NCBI GenBank assembly: GCA_903921135.1
Contig: CAIXOY010000233.1
Span: forward strand, 1-39,318
Length of the DNA stretch: 39,318 bases
Direction: 5' to 3'
Source of the DNA: an uncultured Gammaproteobacteria bacterium
GTDB taxonomy: Bacteria; Pseudomonadota; Gammaproteobacteria; Pseudomonadales; UBA5518
Position 1 is the first letter of the stretch. Each line of letters starts with the position of its first letter. Position numbers and translations under genes: made by a program. The notes below the pieces were generated by a model. It was not told where the DNA came from and did not search any database. It saw nothing but the letters and a program-made list of their open reading frames with translations. Positions 7,160 through 17,519 of the stretch are shown in pieces.

Positions 7160-7654
7160 CTACAGCGGCATGAGCCTGAGCTCGGGATCTTCGATCGCCC
7201 GCGACCACATGTCGTCGAACTGCAGGGCGAGATGCTTGACCAATGGGCGGTCGTCTGCGTTCAGGAAGCCGGATTTGTCGTCTTCCATGGGCAGGAAGAA
7301 CACTCCGCGGTCATCGGCCAGTACGTAGTTTGCGGCGAGATTCTCGGGCATGAACGTGGGCTTCAGTATGCGCACCGAGGATCCCAGTCGCCGGTGGAGA
7401 GTGCCGAGGCAGTGGCTGCGCTTCGACAGATGTGCGCTGTCCTTCAACAGGATACGGATTTCGCATTGCCGACCTTGACGCGCAACCCGCGAGAGTTCGG
7501 CGGCGATATCGGGGCGATCGAAAAGCTCCGGATCCAACTCATCGCTCAGGATACGTACGATCCTCTGCGCTTGCCCGAGAATGCCGAGGAGCGCCTCGGC
7601 CTGCTCGGATGATGCACCGAGTGCGAGTCGCCCTTCGGCTTTCGGCAGGACCAC
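7160..7654 (-). CDS. Conserved protein of unknown function downstream of purB
   Basis: A soluble protein of about 164 residues that I do not confidently recognise. It may belong to the DUF7931 group found near this locus in Pseudomonas; that recollection is uncertain. The middle part (VARQGRQCEIRILLKDSAHLSKRSH...LGSSVRIL) has the alternating strand/helix pattern of phospholipase-D-like folds but lacks an HxK catalytic motif. The frame is open further upstream into purB, but GTG 7654 is preferred: it follows the purB stop (7659-7661) closely, with GGAG before it, and avoids a long overlap. It sits between purB and the secreted phosphatase-like gene and is probably cotranscribed with purB. Confidence 0.7.
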   Translation of the reverse strand: MVLPKAEGRLALGASSEQAEALLGILGQAQRIVRILSDELDPELFDRPDIAAELSRVARQGRQCEIRILLKDSAHLSKRSHCLGTLHRRLGSSVRILKPTFMPENLAANYVLADDRGVFFLPMEDDKSGFLNADDRPLVKHLALQFDDMWSRAIEDPELRLMPL

Positions 7655-7658
7655 CTGC

Positions 7659-9095
<1,437 letters not shown>

Positions 9096-9740
9096 TCAGT
9101 GGGCCGATGATAGCGCATGGAGCCGGGCCACAGCAGCGCGCAAGGGCCGGCGTTCCATGACAAGGCGGTGCCGCCGTCCGCCGAGATGGCGCCACAACAC
9201 GGCTGCCCGAAGGCCGCAAAGGAGCAGTGCCCTGATCCGCTCGGCCACGCGCGGGTCCTGGAGGTGTTTCGCGCTGCCACTTACCTGGATCCGGAAACGC
9301 ATCGGGCTCACACAGTCTTGGTAGACCGAGGCAAGACTGGTGGCGATCTCGTCGAAGCGGCTGCTGAAGTGTGCTTGCTTTACCGCCGCGTGCTCAAGCC
9401 TGTTGCGGATGGCCTCCATGCGAGCGCGATCACGGCCAAGGGTCCGGCCGAGATGGAGCATGGCGAGGGTGTAGCGAAGTGCAGGCCGGTGCTCGGTGGC
9501 CGCACCGTGCTCGAGCATGTCTGCCAGGGCATCGAGCCCGCGCCTCAGCCGGGGCAAACCGCCGAAGACCTCTTCCACCTGATCCCATTCGAGCCTGAAC
9601 AGGCTCTCGGAGAGAGCCTGCATATCAGCCGCAGGTGCGGTCCCCTCGCGCGAGAGAAGATCCACCAGGATGGCCGATTGCACCACCGCCGCGAGCGCTA
9701 CGGCTTGCCCGGAGAGTCGCGTCTCTTCACTGGTGTTCAC
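9096..9740 (-). CDS. hflD: HflD family protein
   Basis: The product, 214 residues, is mainly helical and matches HflD, a membrane-associated protein that in E. coli binds lambda CII and affects lysogenisation. Its normal cellular role is unclear. Family features seen: the helical N-terminus [41 protein letters not shown] and the C-terminal [33 protein letters not shown]. It begins with GTG, overlapping the mnmA stop in a GTGA arrangement (9737-9740), so translation is probably coupled to mnmA. The position between mnmA and purB is the conserved one. Confidence 0.93.
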   Translation of the reverse strand: MNTSEETRLSGQAVALAAVVQSAILVDLLSREGTAPAADMQALSESLFRLEWDQVEEVFGGLPRLRRGLDALADMLEHGAATEHRPALRYTLAMLHLGRTLGRDRARMEAIRNRLEHAAVKQAHFSSRFDEIATSLASVYQDCVSPMRFRIQVSGSAKHLQDPRVAERIRALLLCGLRAAVLWRHLGGRRHRLVMERRPLRAAVARLHALSSAH

Positions 9741-10822
9741 GGAATCCGCTCCTCGATGACCCCACCGCCAAGGCAGTGCTCTCCTTGATAAAACACGACG
9801 TACTGACCCGGCGTCACGGCGCGTTGCGCCTGCTCGAACATCACGGTGCCTTCACCCTCGTCGCATATCGAGAGCGCGCATGGCTGATCTGCCTGCCGAT
9901 AGCGGATGCGTGCGCAGAGTGCGCCCTCCGCCGGCACACCGTCTATCCAATGCAGTCCCGAGCATCGCAACCCCCGGGAGAGCAGGGCAGGGTGCATGCC
10001 TTGCGCCACCACGAGAGTGTTGTTCTCCAGCACCTTGTCCACCACGTACCACGGTTCCTCGGCGAATCCACTGACGCCGCCGATGCCCAGACCCTGACGT
10101 TGGCCGAGTGTGTAGTACATCAGGCCATGATGCTCGCCAAGGAGGCGGCCCTCTGCGCTGCGGATCTCGCCCGGTCGGGCAGGAAGATAGCGTTTGAGGA
10201 AGTCGGCGAAGCGTCGCTCGCCGATGAAACAAATGCCGGTGCTGTCCTTTTTTGCCGCAACACCGAAGCCCTGCTCGCGCGCGATGCTCCGCACCTCGCT
10301 CTTGGGCAATTCGCCGACGGGGAAAAGGCAGCGCTCGAGTTGTGCTCCGGGTACCGCATGCAGAAAATAGGTCTGGTCCTTGCCCGGGTCTTTGCCCGTA
10401 AGCAACCGAACGCGCCCGCCCGAAGTCGAGACCCTCGCGTAGTGTCCGGTCGCAATCATCTGCGCGCCCAGAGTGGCCGCGTACTCCGCAAATACCTTGA
10501 ACTTGATCTCCCGGTTGCAGAGGACGTCGGGGTTGGGTGTCCGTCCTGCCTTGTATTCCGCGAGGAAGTGTTCGAACACGTTGTCCCAGTACTCTGCGGC
10601 GAAATTTGCGGTGTGCAGGCGGATCCCGAGTTGTCTGCAGACCGCTTCGGCGTCGGCAAGGTCTGCCTTGGCCGTGCAGTATTCCGTGTTGTCGTCTTCG
10701 TCCCAGTTCTTCATGAACAGCCCCTCCACCGCGTACCCCTGCTCGCGCAGGAGGTATGCGCTGACGGCGGAGTCCACGCCACCGGAAAGGCCGACGATCA
10801 CCGAGGTGCCTCTGGCTACCAT
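9737..10822 (-). CDS. mnmA: tRNA-specific 2-thiouridylase MnmA
   Basis: The 361-residue enzyme adds sulfur to U34 of tRNA for Lys, Glu and Gln, using sulfur relayed from IscS through the Tus proteins. The ATP PP-loop SGGVDSAV (residues 13-20) is intact, and the catalytic pair Cys102 ([13 protein letters not shown]) and Cys198 ([13 protein letters not shown]) is present. The C-terminal beta-barrel ends [23 protein letters not shown], as in the family. Its ATG overlaps the nudJ stop (ATGA at 10,819-10,824 region), and its stop overlaps the hflD start, so nudJ-mnmA-hflD form a tightly coupled operon. Confidence 0.97.
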   Translation of the reverse strand: MVARGTSVIVGLSGGVDSAVSAYLLREQGYAVEGLFMKNWDEDDNTEYCTAKADLADAEAVCRQLGIRLHTANFAAEYWDNVFEHFLAEYKAGRTPNPDVLCNREIKFKVFAEYAATLGAQMIATGHYARVSTSGGRVRLLTGKDPGKDQTYFLHAVPGAQLERCLFPVGELPKSEVRSIAREQGFGVAAKKDSTGICFIGERRFADFLKRYLPARPGEIRSAEGRLLGEHHGLMYYTLGQRQGLGIGGVSGFAEEPWYVVDKVLENNTLVVAQGMHPALLSRGLRCSGLHWIDGVPAEGALCARIRYRQADQPCALSICDEGEGTVMFEQAQRAVTPGQYVVFYQGEHCLGGGVIEERIP

Positions 10823-11292
10823 CAGGCACCGGCAGGGTAGAAAAAAGCGTCCACGGGAAACCGGCGGCCTGACCGGTGCTGCTCGATCGTTGCCAGTACG
10901 GACTCGCTGCGCAGTCGGGAAGGATCGGAAACGATCTCCTCATAGCTCATCCAGCGCGGGCCGAGGATGTCCTTGTCCAATGCACGATCGGCGTCATGGC
11001 GCAGGGGCGACGCGAGAAAGCTTGTGCGGTAATAGGTAATGCCCGTGAGCGAGTTGGTGAGGAGAGAGGCGCCGAGCAAAGCCTCGACTTCCACGTGCCA
11101 GCCGGTCTCTTCCAGGGTTTCGCGCACCGCGGCCTCTGTCAGTGTTTCTCCGGGCTCGAGGTGCCCCGCAGGCTGGTTCAATACCGGCTTTCCGGCTTCC
11201 GCGACCTCCTCGACGAGCAGATAGCGTCCGCGATCGAAGACAACGGCCGCTACGGTCACGCGTGGCACCCATGCCCGCAGGTCAATGTTCAT
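10822..11292 (-). CDS. nudJ: NUDIX hydrolase, NudJ-like
   Basis: A 156-residue Nudix protein. The Nudix box G43-X5-E49-X7-R57-E58-X2-E61-E62-X-G64 is complete ([23 protein letters not shown]). The position between rluE and mnmA is that of E. coli nudJ (ymfB), whose product hydrolyses thiamin pyrophosphate and its hydroxymethylpyrimidine precursor as well as nucleoside di- and triphosphates. Substrate range here is inferred from orthology. It starts 12 bp after the rluE stop, with GAGGA as ribosome site, and overlaps the mnmA start. Confidence 0.92.
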   Translation of the reverse strand: MNIDLRAWVPRVTVAAVVFDRGRYLLVEEVAEAGKPVLNQPAGHLEPGETLTEAAVRETLEETGWHVEVEALLGASLLTNSLTGITYYRTSFLASPLRHDADRALDKDILGPRWMSYEEIVSDPSRLRSESVLATIEQHRSGRRFPVDAFFYPAGA

Positions 11293-11304
11293 CCGGAATC
11301 CTCT

Positions 11305-11910
11305 TCAGGGGCGACCATTATGGCCTTTGGGAGGTGCGACCCGCGATGCTTCCCGAAGTGCGTCCGCTGTGACGCTCATCCGCCGCCACTCGCCCGGGCC
11401 GAGTCCCTCGACGCACCACGGGCCCACGCGCCAGCGCACGAGGCGCAGTGTCGGAAAGCCCGCCGCAGCCGTCATCCGCCTGACCTGGCGGTTGCGCCCC
11501 TCGTCCAGCACGATCTCCACCCAACTGGTCGGGATTTTCGCGCGGAAGCGCACGGGCGGTTGTCGCGCCCACAGCGCCGGGGGCGGGATGCAGCGCGCAG
11601 ACACCGCACGCGCGGGTCCGTCGTTCAGCATCACACCCGAGCAGAGCCTTCCGGTTGCCGTCTCATCGATGCTGCCCTCGACCTGAACAAGATAGGTTTT
11701 GGTCAGCTTGTGGCGCGGAGAGGCGATCCGAGCCTGCAGAAGGCCATCGTCGCAGAGCACGAGCAGCCCTTCGGAGTCCGCGTCGAGTCGGCCGGCAGGA
11801 CGAAAGCCGGGCGCGTGCAGCAGCGCCGCGAGGGTGGGGCGCCCAGCCTCGTCGGTGAACTGACTGAGTACCCCGAAGGGCTTGTTCAGGAGGATGATCG
11901 GCGATGCCAC
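11305..11910 (-). CDS. rluE: 23S rRNA pseudouridine synthase, RluE-type
   Basis: A 201-residue RsuA-family pseudouridine synthase lacking the N-terminal S4 domain, as RluE does. The catalytic Asp is in [16 protein letters not shown], and the family block [30 protein letters not shown] is complete. E. coli RluE modifies U2457 of 23S rRNA. GTG at 11,910 is chosen because [13 protein letters not shown] matches family N-termini; the frame is open upstream but that stretch has no similarity and runs into the icd promoter. It is divergent from icd, the arrangement seen in E. coli, and heads the leftward nudJ-mnmA-hflD-purB run. Confidence 0.9.
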   Translation of the reverse strand: MASPIILLNKPFGVLSQFTDEAGRPTLAALLHAPGFRPAGRLDADSEGLLVLCDDGLLQARIASPRHKLTKTYLVQVEGSIDETATGRLCSGVMLNDGPARAVSARCIPPPALWARQPPVRFRAKIPTSWVEIVLDEGRNRQVRRMTAAAGFPTLRLVRWRVGPWCVEGLGPGEWRRMSVTADALREASRVAPPKGHNGRP

Positions 11911-11949
11911 GGATAGTCCGAACGAGGTGCCAGAGGACGGCGGCGGCGA

Positions 11950-11958
11950 TGCTATACT
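11950..11958 (+). promoter_or_regulatory. Predicted extended -10 promoter of icd
   Basis: TGCTATACT (extended -10) lies about 60 bp before the icd ATG, followed by the GC-only discriminator CCGGCGCCGCGGG. The first 13 bp after TATACT closely resemble those after the TATACT at 683. No clear -35 is seen. Confidence 0.55.
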
Positions 11959-12019
11959 CCGGCGCCGCGGGCACGCCAGCGGCCCCGTCGTGTCCTGTCC
12001 ATCTTTCCGGGAGCAATTC

Positions 12020-13273
12020 ATGGCCTACAAGCACATCAAGGTGCCCGCCCAGGGCGAGAAGATCACGGTCAATGCAGACCACTCGCTCAACGTACCTGAC
12101 CATCCGGTCATTCCCTTTATCGAAGGCGATGGCATTGGCGTCGACATCACCCCCGCCATGGTCACGGTCGTCGATGCGGCCGTCGCCAAGGCGTACGGCG
12201 GCAAGCGCCGCATCAGCTGGATGGAGATCTACACCGGCGAAAAGGCGGCCGAGCTGTACGAAGGCGACTGGTTCCCTGCTGAAACACTCGATGCCATCAA
12301 GGAATACGCGGTTTCCATCAAGGGGCCGCTTACCACGCCCGTAGGCGGCGGTTTCCGCTCGCTCAACGTGGCGCTTCGCCAGGAACTGGATCTCTACGTC
12401 TGCCTGCGCCCCGTTCGCTGGTTCGAGGGTGTCCCGTCCCCCGTGCGTGAGCCGGGCAAGACCAACATGGTGATCTTCCGCGAGAACTCTGAAGACATCT
12501 ATGCAGGCATCGAGTGGAAGGCCGGTACGCCTGAGGCCGACAAACTGATCGCGTATCTGCGCGAAGAAATGGGCGTCAAGAAAATCCGTTTCCCCGACAA
12601 CTGCGGCATCGGCATCAAGCCCGTGTCCAAAGAAGGCACGGTTCGACTTGTGCGCCGCGCCATCCAGTACGCCATCGCCCAGGATCTGCCCTCTGTCACC
12701 ATCGTGCACAAGGGCAACATCATGAAATTCACCGAGGGCTCCTTCAAGGAGTGGGGCTATCAGCTCGCCCGCGAGGAGTTCGGTGGGGAACTGCTCGATG
12801 GCGGCCCGTGGGTGAAATTGAAGAACCCGAACACCGGCAAGGACATCATCATCAAGGATGTGATCGCCGACGCCATGCTCCAGCAGGTGCTTCTGCGACC
12901 GGACGAATACAGCGTTATCGCCACGCTGAACCTGAACGGTGATTACCTCTCGGATGCGCTTGCCGCGCAGGTCGGCGGTATCGGTATCGCACCCGGTGCC
13001 AACCTGAGTGACACGGTGGCCCTGTTCGAGGCCACCCACGGCACGGCACCCAAGTATGCGGGTCAGGACAAGGTGAACCCCGGTTCGCTCATCCTCTCGG
13101 CCGAGATGATGCTCCGTCACATCGGCTGGAATGAGGCGGCTGACCTGATCATCAAGGGAATGAACGGTGCGATCCAGGCGCGCACGGTGACCTATGACTT
13201 CGAGCGCCTGATGGAAGGTGCGACGCTGCTGAAGTGCTCCGAGTTCGGCAACGCCGTCGTCAAGCACATGTAA
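12020..13273 (+). CDS. icd: NADP-dependent isocitrate dehydrogenase
   Basis: The 417-residue TCA-cycle enzyme oxidises isocitrate to 2-oxoglutarate, nearly the same length as E. coli Icd (416). Ser114 in [12 protein letters not shown] is the residue phosphorylated by AceK in E. coli (the usual Ile before Arg is Phe here). NADP specificity is shown by [12 protein letters not shown] and by the Tyr/Arg in [12 protein letters not shown]. The metal-binding region [26 protein letters not shown] is intact. ATG 12,020 is chosen over upstream in-frame codons, following GGGAGCAATTC and the match [15 protein letters not shown]. An extended -10 promoter precedes it. Convergent with cspD across a 12-bp-stem hairpin. 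Confidence 0.98.
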   Translation: MAYKHIKVPAQGEKITVNADHSLNVPDHPVIPFIEGDGIGVDITPAMVTVVDAAVAKAYGGKRRISWMEIYTGEKAAELYEGDWFPAETLDAIKEYAVSIKGPLTTPVGGGFRSLNVALRQELDLYVCLRPVRWFEGVPSPVREPGKTNMVIFRENSEDIYAGIEWKAGTPEADKLIAYLREEMGVKKIRFPDNCGIGIKPVSKEGTVRLVRRAIQYAIAQDLPSVTIVHKGNIMKFTEGSFKEWGYQLAREEFGGELLDGGPWVKLKNPNTGKDIIIKDVIADAMLQQVLLRPDEYSVIATLNLNGDYLSDALAAQVGGIGIAPGANLSDTVALFEATHGTAPKYAGQDKVNPGSLILSAEMMLRHIGWNEAADLIIKGMNGAIQARTVTYDFERLMEGATLLKCSEFGNAVVKHM

Positions 13274-13284
13274 CCGGCCATGCT

Positions 13285-13312
13285 CACGCCGCCCGGGTTG
13301 CCGGGCGGCGTG
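13285..13312. terminator. Strong GC hairpin between convergent icd and cspD
   Basis: A perfect 12-bp stem, CACGCCGCCCGG (13,285-13,296) and CCGGGCGGCGTG (13,301-13,312), closes a GTTG loop 12 bp after the icd stop and 7 bp after the cspD stop on the other strand. No T-run follows on either side, so it may act with Rho or as a 3'-end stabiliser rather than as a classical intrinsic terminator. Confidence 0.6.
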
Positions 13313-13318
13313 GCAGCC

Positions 13319-13552
13319 TCAGACCGAGAACGCCGAAACCGACAGTCCTTCCAGAGCCTGTATCGCAACGGCATGCATGCCCTTGGGGCCTGCCTCGACC
13401 TCGAACTTCACCGGTTGCCCGGCCTTCAGGGTCTTGTAGCCTTCCATCACGATGGCGGAGTAGTGGGCGAACACATCACCGCTGCCCTCATCAGGCAGGA
13501 TGAAGCCGTAGCCCTTAGCATTGTTGAACCACTTGACGATGCCCGTATGCAT
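13319..13552 (-). CDS. cspD: Cold-shock-domain protein CspD
   Basis: A 77-residue single-stranded nucleic-acid-binding protein. The cold-shock domain begins [23 protein letters not shown], with RNP1 as KGYGFI and RNP2 as VFAHYSAI. E. coli CspD is induced in stationary phase and inhibits DNA replication. Family match and position next to clpS support CspD over other Csp members. ATG 13,552 is chosen by alignment; the frame continues 11 codons upstream from a GTG without similarity. A small hairpin (TGCCCG/CGGGCA, 13,567-13,581) lies just upstream in the expected leader and might influence translation. Confidence 0.92.
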   Translation of the reverse strand: MHTGIVKWFNNAKGYGFILPDEGSGDVFAHYSAIVMEGYKTLKAGQPVKFEVEAGPKGMHAVAIQALEGLSVSAFSV

Positions 13553-13604
13553 GGCTTCGATCCCAGTGCCCGTATCGGGCAGCACTTGTTGTCGTTATGT
13601 GAGT

Positions 13605-13639
13605 CACGGTCATCAGTGCCATGACTGTGTTCTTTTTTT
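13605..13639 (+). terminator. Orphan intrinsic-terminator-like hairpin upstream of clpS
   Basis: CACGGTCAT (13,605-13,613) pairs with ATGACTGTG (13,621-13,629) through a 7-nt loop, with one G-U pair, and is followed directly by TTCTTTTTTT. This reads as an intrinsic terminator on the plus strand. No plus-strand gene lies between icd, 330 bp upstream, and this site. It could end an antisense transcript over cspD or act as an attenuator in a long clpS leader. Confidence 0.5.
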
Positions 13640-13650
13640 AGCCGACGTAG

Positions 13651-13702
13651 CGAGGGTGAGTCAAGCGTGCCTGCTCCCTCGTTTCGTCTTGTGCCAGCAG
13701 GC
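13651..13702 (+). other. Possible H-type pseudoknot in the clpS 5' leader
   Basis: Two perfect inverted repeats interleave: CGAGGG (13,651-13,656) with CCCTCG (13,676-13,681), and GCCTGCT (13,669-13,675) with AGCAGGC (13,696-13,702). The order A-B-A'-B' with adjacent stems is pseudoknot geometry, or two mutually exclusive hairpins. Short repeats of this size also arise by chance in GC-rich DNA. Confidence 0.3.
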
Positions 13703-13772
13703 GATCCATGAAAGAGTCTCGTTGCGTATGGGGTGTTGTGTGAAAACCGGGATGTGCAGGCTGGATGTGGCG

Positions 13773-14117
13773 ATGGAACCCAGAGCTCAGGCTCAGAAGA
13801 CCGCTCCCGGGCGTGAAGGGGATCTGCTGGTCCAGGATTCCAAGCCGGAGCTCAAGCGCCCGCCCATGTTCCAGGTCGTCATGTTGAATGACGACTACAC
13901 GCCGATGGAGTTCGTCGTTGAGGTGTTGCAGCATTTCTTCGGCATGGGCCGTGAGCAGGCAACCCGCATCATGCTCGCGGTGCACACCGAAGGCCGCGCC
14001 GCTTGCGGGACCTACCCCCGCGACATCGCCGAAACCAAGGCGGCACAGGTGAATCGCTATGCGCGCGAGCACCAGCACCCGCTTCTGTGCGAAATCGAGG
14101 CCGCCGGGGATGCCTGA
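13773..14117 (+). CDS. clpS: ATP-dependent Clp protease adapter ClpS
   Basis: A 114-residue adapter that recognises N-degron residues (Leu, Phe, Trp, Tyr) and delivers substrates to ClpAP. The family core is intact: [25 protein letters not shown], with the conserved substrate-pocket [10 protein letters not shown], the [15 protein letters not shown] helix-turn segment and the C-terminus [12 protein letters not shown]. The start is set at ATG 13,773 ([13 protein letters not shown]); ATG 13,752 would add seven residues and is a fair alternative. It lies 65 bp upstream of clpA and is expected to be cotranscribed. The genome also encodes Aat and Bpt, which create N-degrons. Confidence 0.95.
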   Translation: MEPRAQAQKTAPGREGDLLVQDSKPELKRPPMFQVVMLNDDYTPMEFVVEVLQHFFGMGREQATRIMLAVHTEGRAACGTYPRDIAETKAAQVNRYAREHQHPLLCEIEAAGDA

Positions 14118-14182
14118 TTCAGGCCTTCCGTGGGCAACAACGTGGTCGATGTCGGGGCAGTCCCCAGATCAGGAGAGCCTGG

Positions 14183-16459
14183 ATGCTTAGCAAGGACCTG
14201 GAGTTCAATCTCAATTCTGCCTTCAAGCAGGCACGTGCGCGCCGGCACGAATACATGACAGTCGAGCACTTGTTGCTGGCTCTTCTGGAAAACGAGGCGG
14301 CAACCAAGGTACTGCGTGCATGCGGTGCTGATCTGCGCGTACTGGGTGGAGAACTCTCCGAGTTCGTCGAGACGACCACGCCCGTCATACCCGAGTCCGA
14401 TGCAGACCGGGAAACCGAACCCACGCTCGGGTTCCAGCGCGTTCTGCAACGCGCCGTCTTCCATGTACAGTCATCGGGCAAGACCGAGGTGACAGGTGCG
14501 AACGTTCTGGTGGCGCTCTTCAGCGAGCAGGAAAGCCAGGCGGTTTTCCTACTGAAGAAGCAGAACATCGCCCGTATCGATGTGGTCAACTTCATCACGC
14601 ATGGCATCTCCAAGGTCTCGGACAATCCCCGCCCGGGCGCGTCCGAAGGCAACACGGAAGAGGAGTCGCAGGCGGCATCTGCTGAAGGCGAGTCCAGCCC
14701 GCTGCAGAGTTATGCCACCAACCTGAATGACGAGGCGAAGGCAGGCCGCATAGACCCGCTGGTGGGGCGTGCGGTCGAAATCGAGCGCGTATCCCAGATC
14801 CTCGTTCGCCGGCGCAAGAACAACCCCTTGCTGGTCGGTGAATCCGGCGTGGGCAAGACTGCCATCGCTGAGGGCCTGGCCAAGCGCATCGTGGATGGTG
14901 AGGTGCCGGACGTCCTCCTGTCGGGCGTGGTGTACTCCCTGGATCTGGGATCCCTGCTGGCAGGCACGAAGTACCGGGGTGATTTCGAGAAGCGTCTCAA
15001 GGGGCTTCTCGCGGAGTTGAAGAAGAAAAAGAACGCCATCCTCTTCATCGACGAGATTCACACCATCATCGGTGCCGGTGCGGCATCCGGCGGGGTGATG
15101 GATGCTTCGAACCTGCTCAAGCCGCTTCTCAGTTCCGGAGAGATACGCTGCATCGGCTCCACGACTTTCCAGGAATTCCGTGGCATCTTCGACAAGGATC
15201 GCGCGCTCAGCCGCCGCTTCCAGAAGGTGGACGTGAACGAGCCGAGCGTGGATGAGACCTTCGAAATCCTGAAGGGGCTGCGCAAGCGCTTCGAGGAGCA
15301 TTACGGTCTGCGGTACAGCACGGCGGCGCTCAAGACCGCAGCCGAACTCTCTGCACGCTACATCACTGACCGTTTTCTCCCCGACAAGGCCATTGACGTC
15401 ATAGACGAGGCAGGCGCCTACCAGCGCTTGCAGCCTGAATCGCGCCGGAAAAAACTCCTTGGCGTGAAGGAAATGGAAGAGATCGTCGCGAAGATCGCAC
15501 GGATTCCCCCGCGCAACGTGTCTGCCTCCGACAAGGAGTCACTCCGCACGCTGGAAGACGATCTGCGCAGCGCCGTCTTCGGTCAGGACGCTGCGATGCA
15601 CGCATTGGCGACGGCCGTGAAGCTGTCAAGAGCGGGTTTGAAGACGCCGGAGAAGCCCATCGGTTGCTTCCTGTTCGCGGGGCCCACTGGCGTCGGCAAG
15701 ACCGAGGCGAGCCGGCAACTGGCCAAAACGCTTGGTCTGGAACTCATCCGCTTCGACATGTCCGAATACATGGAGCGCCACACCGTGTCGCGCTTGATCG
15801 GTGCCCCTCCCGGCTATGTCGGCTTTGACCAGGGTGGGCTGCTGACAGATGCCGTCACCAAGCACCCTCACAGCGTCTTGTTGCTGGACGAAGTCGAGAA
15901 GGCGCACCCCGAAGTCTTCAACCTGCTGCTGCAGGTGATGGATCACGGCACTCTCACCGACAACAACGGCCGCAAGGCGGACTTCCGGAACACGGTTCTC
16001 GTCATGACAACGAATGCGGGTGCCGAGCAGATGAGCAGATCTTCGATCGGTTTCGTCGAGCAGGACCAGAGCACTGACGGCATGGAGGCCGTGAAGAAGA
16101 TGTTCACGCCCGAATTCCGCAACCGTCTGGACTCCATCATCCAGTTCAGCCCGCTCGGTAAAGAGGTGGTTCGGAAGGTGGTAAGCAAGTTCGTGGCTGA
16201 GTTGCAGGCACAGATCGCGGATCGCAAGGTCAGGATCGAGATCGACGATGCAGCCTGCGATTGGCTGGTCGAGAGGGGCTACGACGAGCGGATGGGCGCC
16301 CGCCCGATGGCGAGAGTGATCCAGGAGCACATCAAGAAGCCGCTGGCAGAGATACTGCTGTTCGGCTCGCTCGAGAAAAGTGCCGGCGTTGTAACGGTGA
16401 GCGTGGAGGACGGAGAGCTCGTCGTGCTTGCCGAGTCGGCCGAGGCCGTGGAGGCCTGA
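14183..16459 (+). CDS. clpA: ATP-dependent Clp protease ATP-binding subunit ClpA
   Basis: A 758-residue AAA+ unfoldase, the same length as E. coli ClpA. The N-domain (MLSKDLEFNLNSAFKQARARRHEYMTVEHLLLAL, about 1-145) docks ClpS, followed by an acidic Glu/Ser-rich linker (EEESQAASAEGESS). D1 has Walker A GESGVGKT at residues 219-226 and Walker B ILFIDEIHT. D2 has Walker A GPTGVGKT at 500-507, Walker B VLLLDEVEKAH and the sensor-2 region GARPMARVIQEHIKKPLAE. ATG 14,183 follows AGGAGAG. The gene ends just before a bidirectional terminator shared with infA. ClpP is not encoded in the window. Confidence 0.98.
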   Translation: MLSKDLEFNLNSAFKQARARRHEYMTVEHLLLALLENEAATKVLRACGADLRVLGGELSEFVETTTPVIPESDADRETEPTLGFQRVLQRAVFHVQSSGKTEVTGANVLVALFSEQESQAVFLLKKQNIARIDVVNFITHGISKVSDNPRPGASEGNTEEESQAASAEGESSPLQSYATNLNDEAKAGRIDPLVGRAVEIERVSQILVRRRKNNPLLVGESGVGKTAIAEGLAKRIVDGEVPDVLLSGVVYSLDLGSLLAGTKYRGDFEKRLKGLLAELKKKKNAILFIDEIHTIIGAGAASGGVMDASNLLKPLLSSGEIRCIGSTTFQEFRGIFDKDRALSRRFQKVDVNEPSVDETFEILKGLRKRFEEHYGLRYSTAALKTAAELSARYITDRFLPDKAIDVIDEAGAYQRLQPESRRKKLLGVKEMEEIVAKIARIPPRNVSASDKESLRTLEDDLRSAVFGQDAAMHALATAVKLSRAGLKTPEKPIGCFLFAGPTGVGKTEASRQLAKTLGLELIRFDMSEYMERHTVSRLIGAPPGYVGFDQGGLLTDAVTKHPHSVLLLDEVEKAHPEVFNLLLQVMDHGTLTDNNGRKADFRNTVLVMTTNAGAEQMSRSSIGFVEQDQSTDGMEAVKKMFTPEFRNRLDSIIQFSPLGKEVVRKVVSKFVAELQAQIADRKVRIEIDDAACDWLVERGYDERMGARPMARVIQEHIKKPLAEILLFGSLEKSAGVVTVSVEDGELVVLAESAEAVEA

Positions 16460-16464
16460 GAAAG

Positions 16465-16490
16465 GGAAAATGGGGCGGGCCCCATTTTCC
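16465..16490. terminator. Bidirectional intrinsic terminator between clpA and infA
   Basis: A perfect 12-bp stem (GGAAAATGGGGC, 16,465-16,476, with GCCCCATTTTCC, 16,479-16,490) lies between the convergent clpA and infA stops. The AT-rich stem base provides a T-rich run on each strand. It fills the 39-bp gap where E. coli carries the tRNA gene serW, which is absent here. Confidence 0.8.
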
Positions 16491-16498
16491 TGCTGCGG

Positions 16499-16717
16499 TC
16501 AGCGCTCGCGGAAGGTGATGCGTCCCTTGCTGAGGTCGTAGGGCGTCAGTTCGACCTTGACCTTGTCTCCGGTGAGGATGCGGATGTAGTGCTTGCGCAT
16601 CTTTCCGCTGATATGGGCTATCACCACATGACCGTTCTCGAGGCGTACCTTGAACGTCGTGTTGGGCAGGGTGTCTACCACCTCGCCATCCATCTCGAGA
16701 ACGTCTTCCTTCGCCAT
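16499..16717 (-). CDS. infA: Translation initiation factor IF-1
   Basis: A 72-residue S1/OB-fold protein, [24 protein letters not shown] to the C-terminus [11 protein letters not shown]. It binds the ribosomal A site with IF-2 and IF-3 during initiation. The length equals that of E. coli IF-1 (72) and the sequence is nearly identical to other proteobacterial homologues. It is convergent with clpA and follows bpt by 82 bp on the same strand, where a weak CAAAGA/TCTTTG hairpin (16,784-16,799) just after the bpt stop and an untranslated leader leave room for its own promoter. Confidence 0.98.
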   Translation of the reverse strand: MAKEDVLEMDGEVVDTLPNTTFKVRLENGHVVIAHISGKMRKHYIRILTGDKVKVELTPYDLSKGRITFRER

Positions 16718-16799
16718 CCGGCCTCACTCATGCAGTTTGGGGCGGGCCGGATTCTGCCCTATCGGCCGTACAAATAGGAAGGGCAAAGACTGTTCTTTG

Positions 16800-17519
16800 T
16801 CAGTCGACCCTGACCCAGTGGCCGTTGGTCAGCAGTTCTATTGGTCTGTAGCGGGTCTTGTAGTTCATCTTCCGGCAGTTGCGTATCCAGTAGCCGAGAT
16901 AGACGGCCGGCAGTTCCAGCTCCCTTGCGAGTTCTATCTGCCAGAGGATGACGAAGCTGCCCAGACTGCGCGATGACGTCTCCGGTTCGTAGAACGTGTA
17001 GATCGCCGAGATCCCGTTATCGAGGCGGTCCAGTACCGCCACTGCCAGCAATCGTTCGTGCTCGCGGAATTCCACGAAACGTGTGGCTCCCCACTCGCGC
17101 GTGAGGAAGGAATTGAATTGCTCCCGATCCGGCGGGTACATATCGCCGTCGCGGTGACGTCCGCAGATGTAGCGGCTGTAGAGGTCGAAGTGTTCGTCGG
17201 AGGAGATGTCCTCGACGACCTCGACGCGGAGGTCCTTGTTCCGGCTCAGGATGCGTCGTTGGCTACGGTTCGGGCTGAAGCCGGCGACGGGTACCCGGGC
17301 AGGCACGCAGGCGTTGCATGTGGCGCAGTGCGGGCGGTAGAGGTGCGGGCCGCTGCGCCGGAAACCGATGTAGGACAGCTGGCTGTAGATGCGCGCGTCG
17401 ATCGGCGTGCTCGGGTCGACGAACAGGGTGGTTGCCTGCTCGCCGGGCAGGTAACTGCAGTTGTGGGGGTAAGTGGCGAAGACGCGTACGTTCGCCAGCA
17501 AGGTCACCGGGTTGCCCAT
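16800..17519 (-). CDS. bpt: Aspartate/glutamate leucyltransferase Bpt
   Basis: A 239-residue aminoacyl-tRNA-protein transferase. It moves leucine from Leu-tRNA to proteins with N-terminal Asp or Glu, making a primary N-degron. Family features are clear: [45 protein letters not shown] with its cysteine cluster, [15 protein letters not shown] and the C-terminal [23 protein letters not shown]. It overlaps the end of aat by 16 bp, so translation may be coupled; a GTG four codons later is an alternative start. Both enzymes feed the ClpS/ClpA system encoded close by. Confidence 0.95.
   Translation of the reverse strand: MGNPVTLLANVRVFATYPHNCSYLPGEQATTLFVDPSTPIDARIYSQLSYIGFRRSGPHLYRPHCATCNACVPARVPVAGFSPNRSQRRILSRNKDLRVEVVEDISSDEHFDLYSRYICGRHRDGDMYPPDREQFNSFLTREWGATRFVEFREHERLLAVAVLDRLDNGISAIYTFYEPETSSRSLGSFVILWQIELARELELPAVYLGYWIRNCRKMNYKTRYRPIELLTNGHWVRVD

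Noticed and set aside
11663-13267. Open frame of 534 codons antisense to icd
   Set aside because: Its length comes from the GC bias of icd on the other strand; the translation has no recognisable domain and icd is certain.
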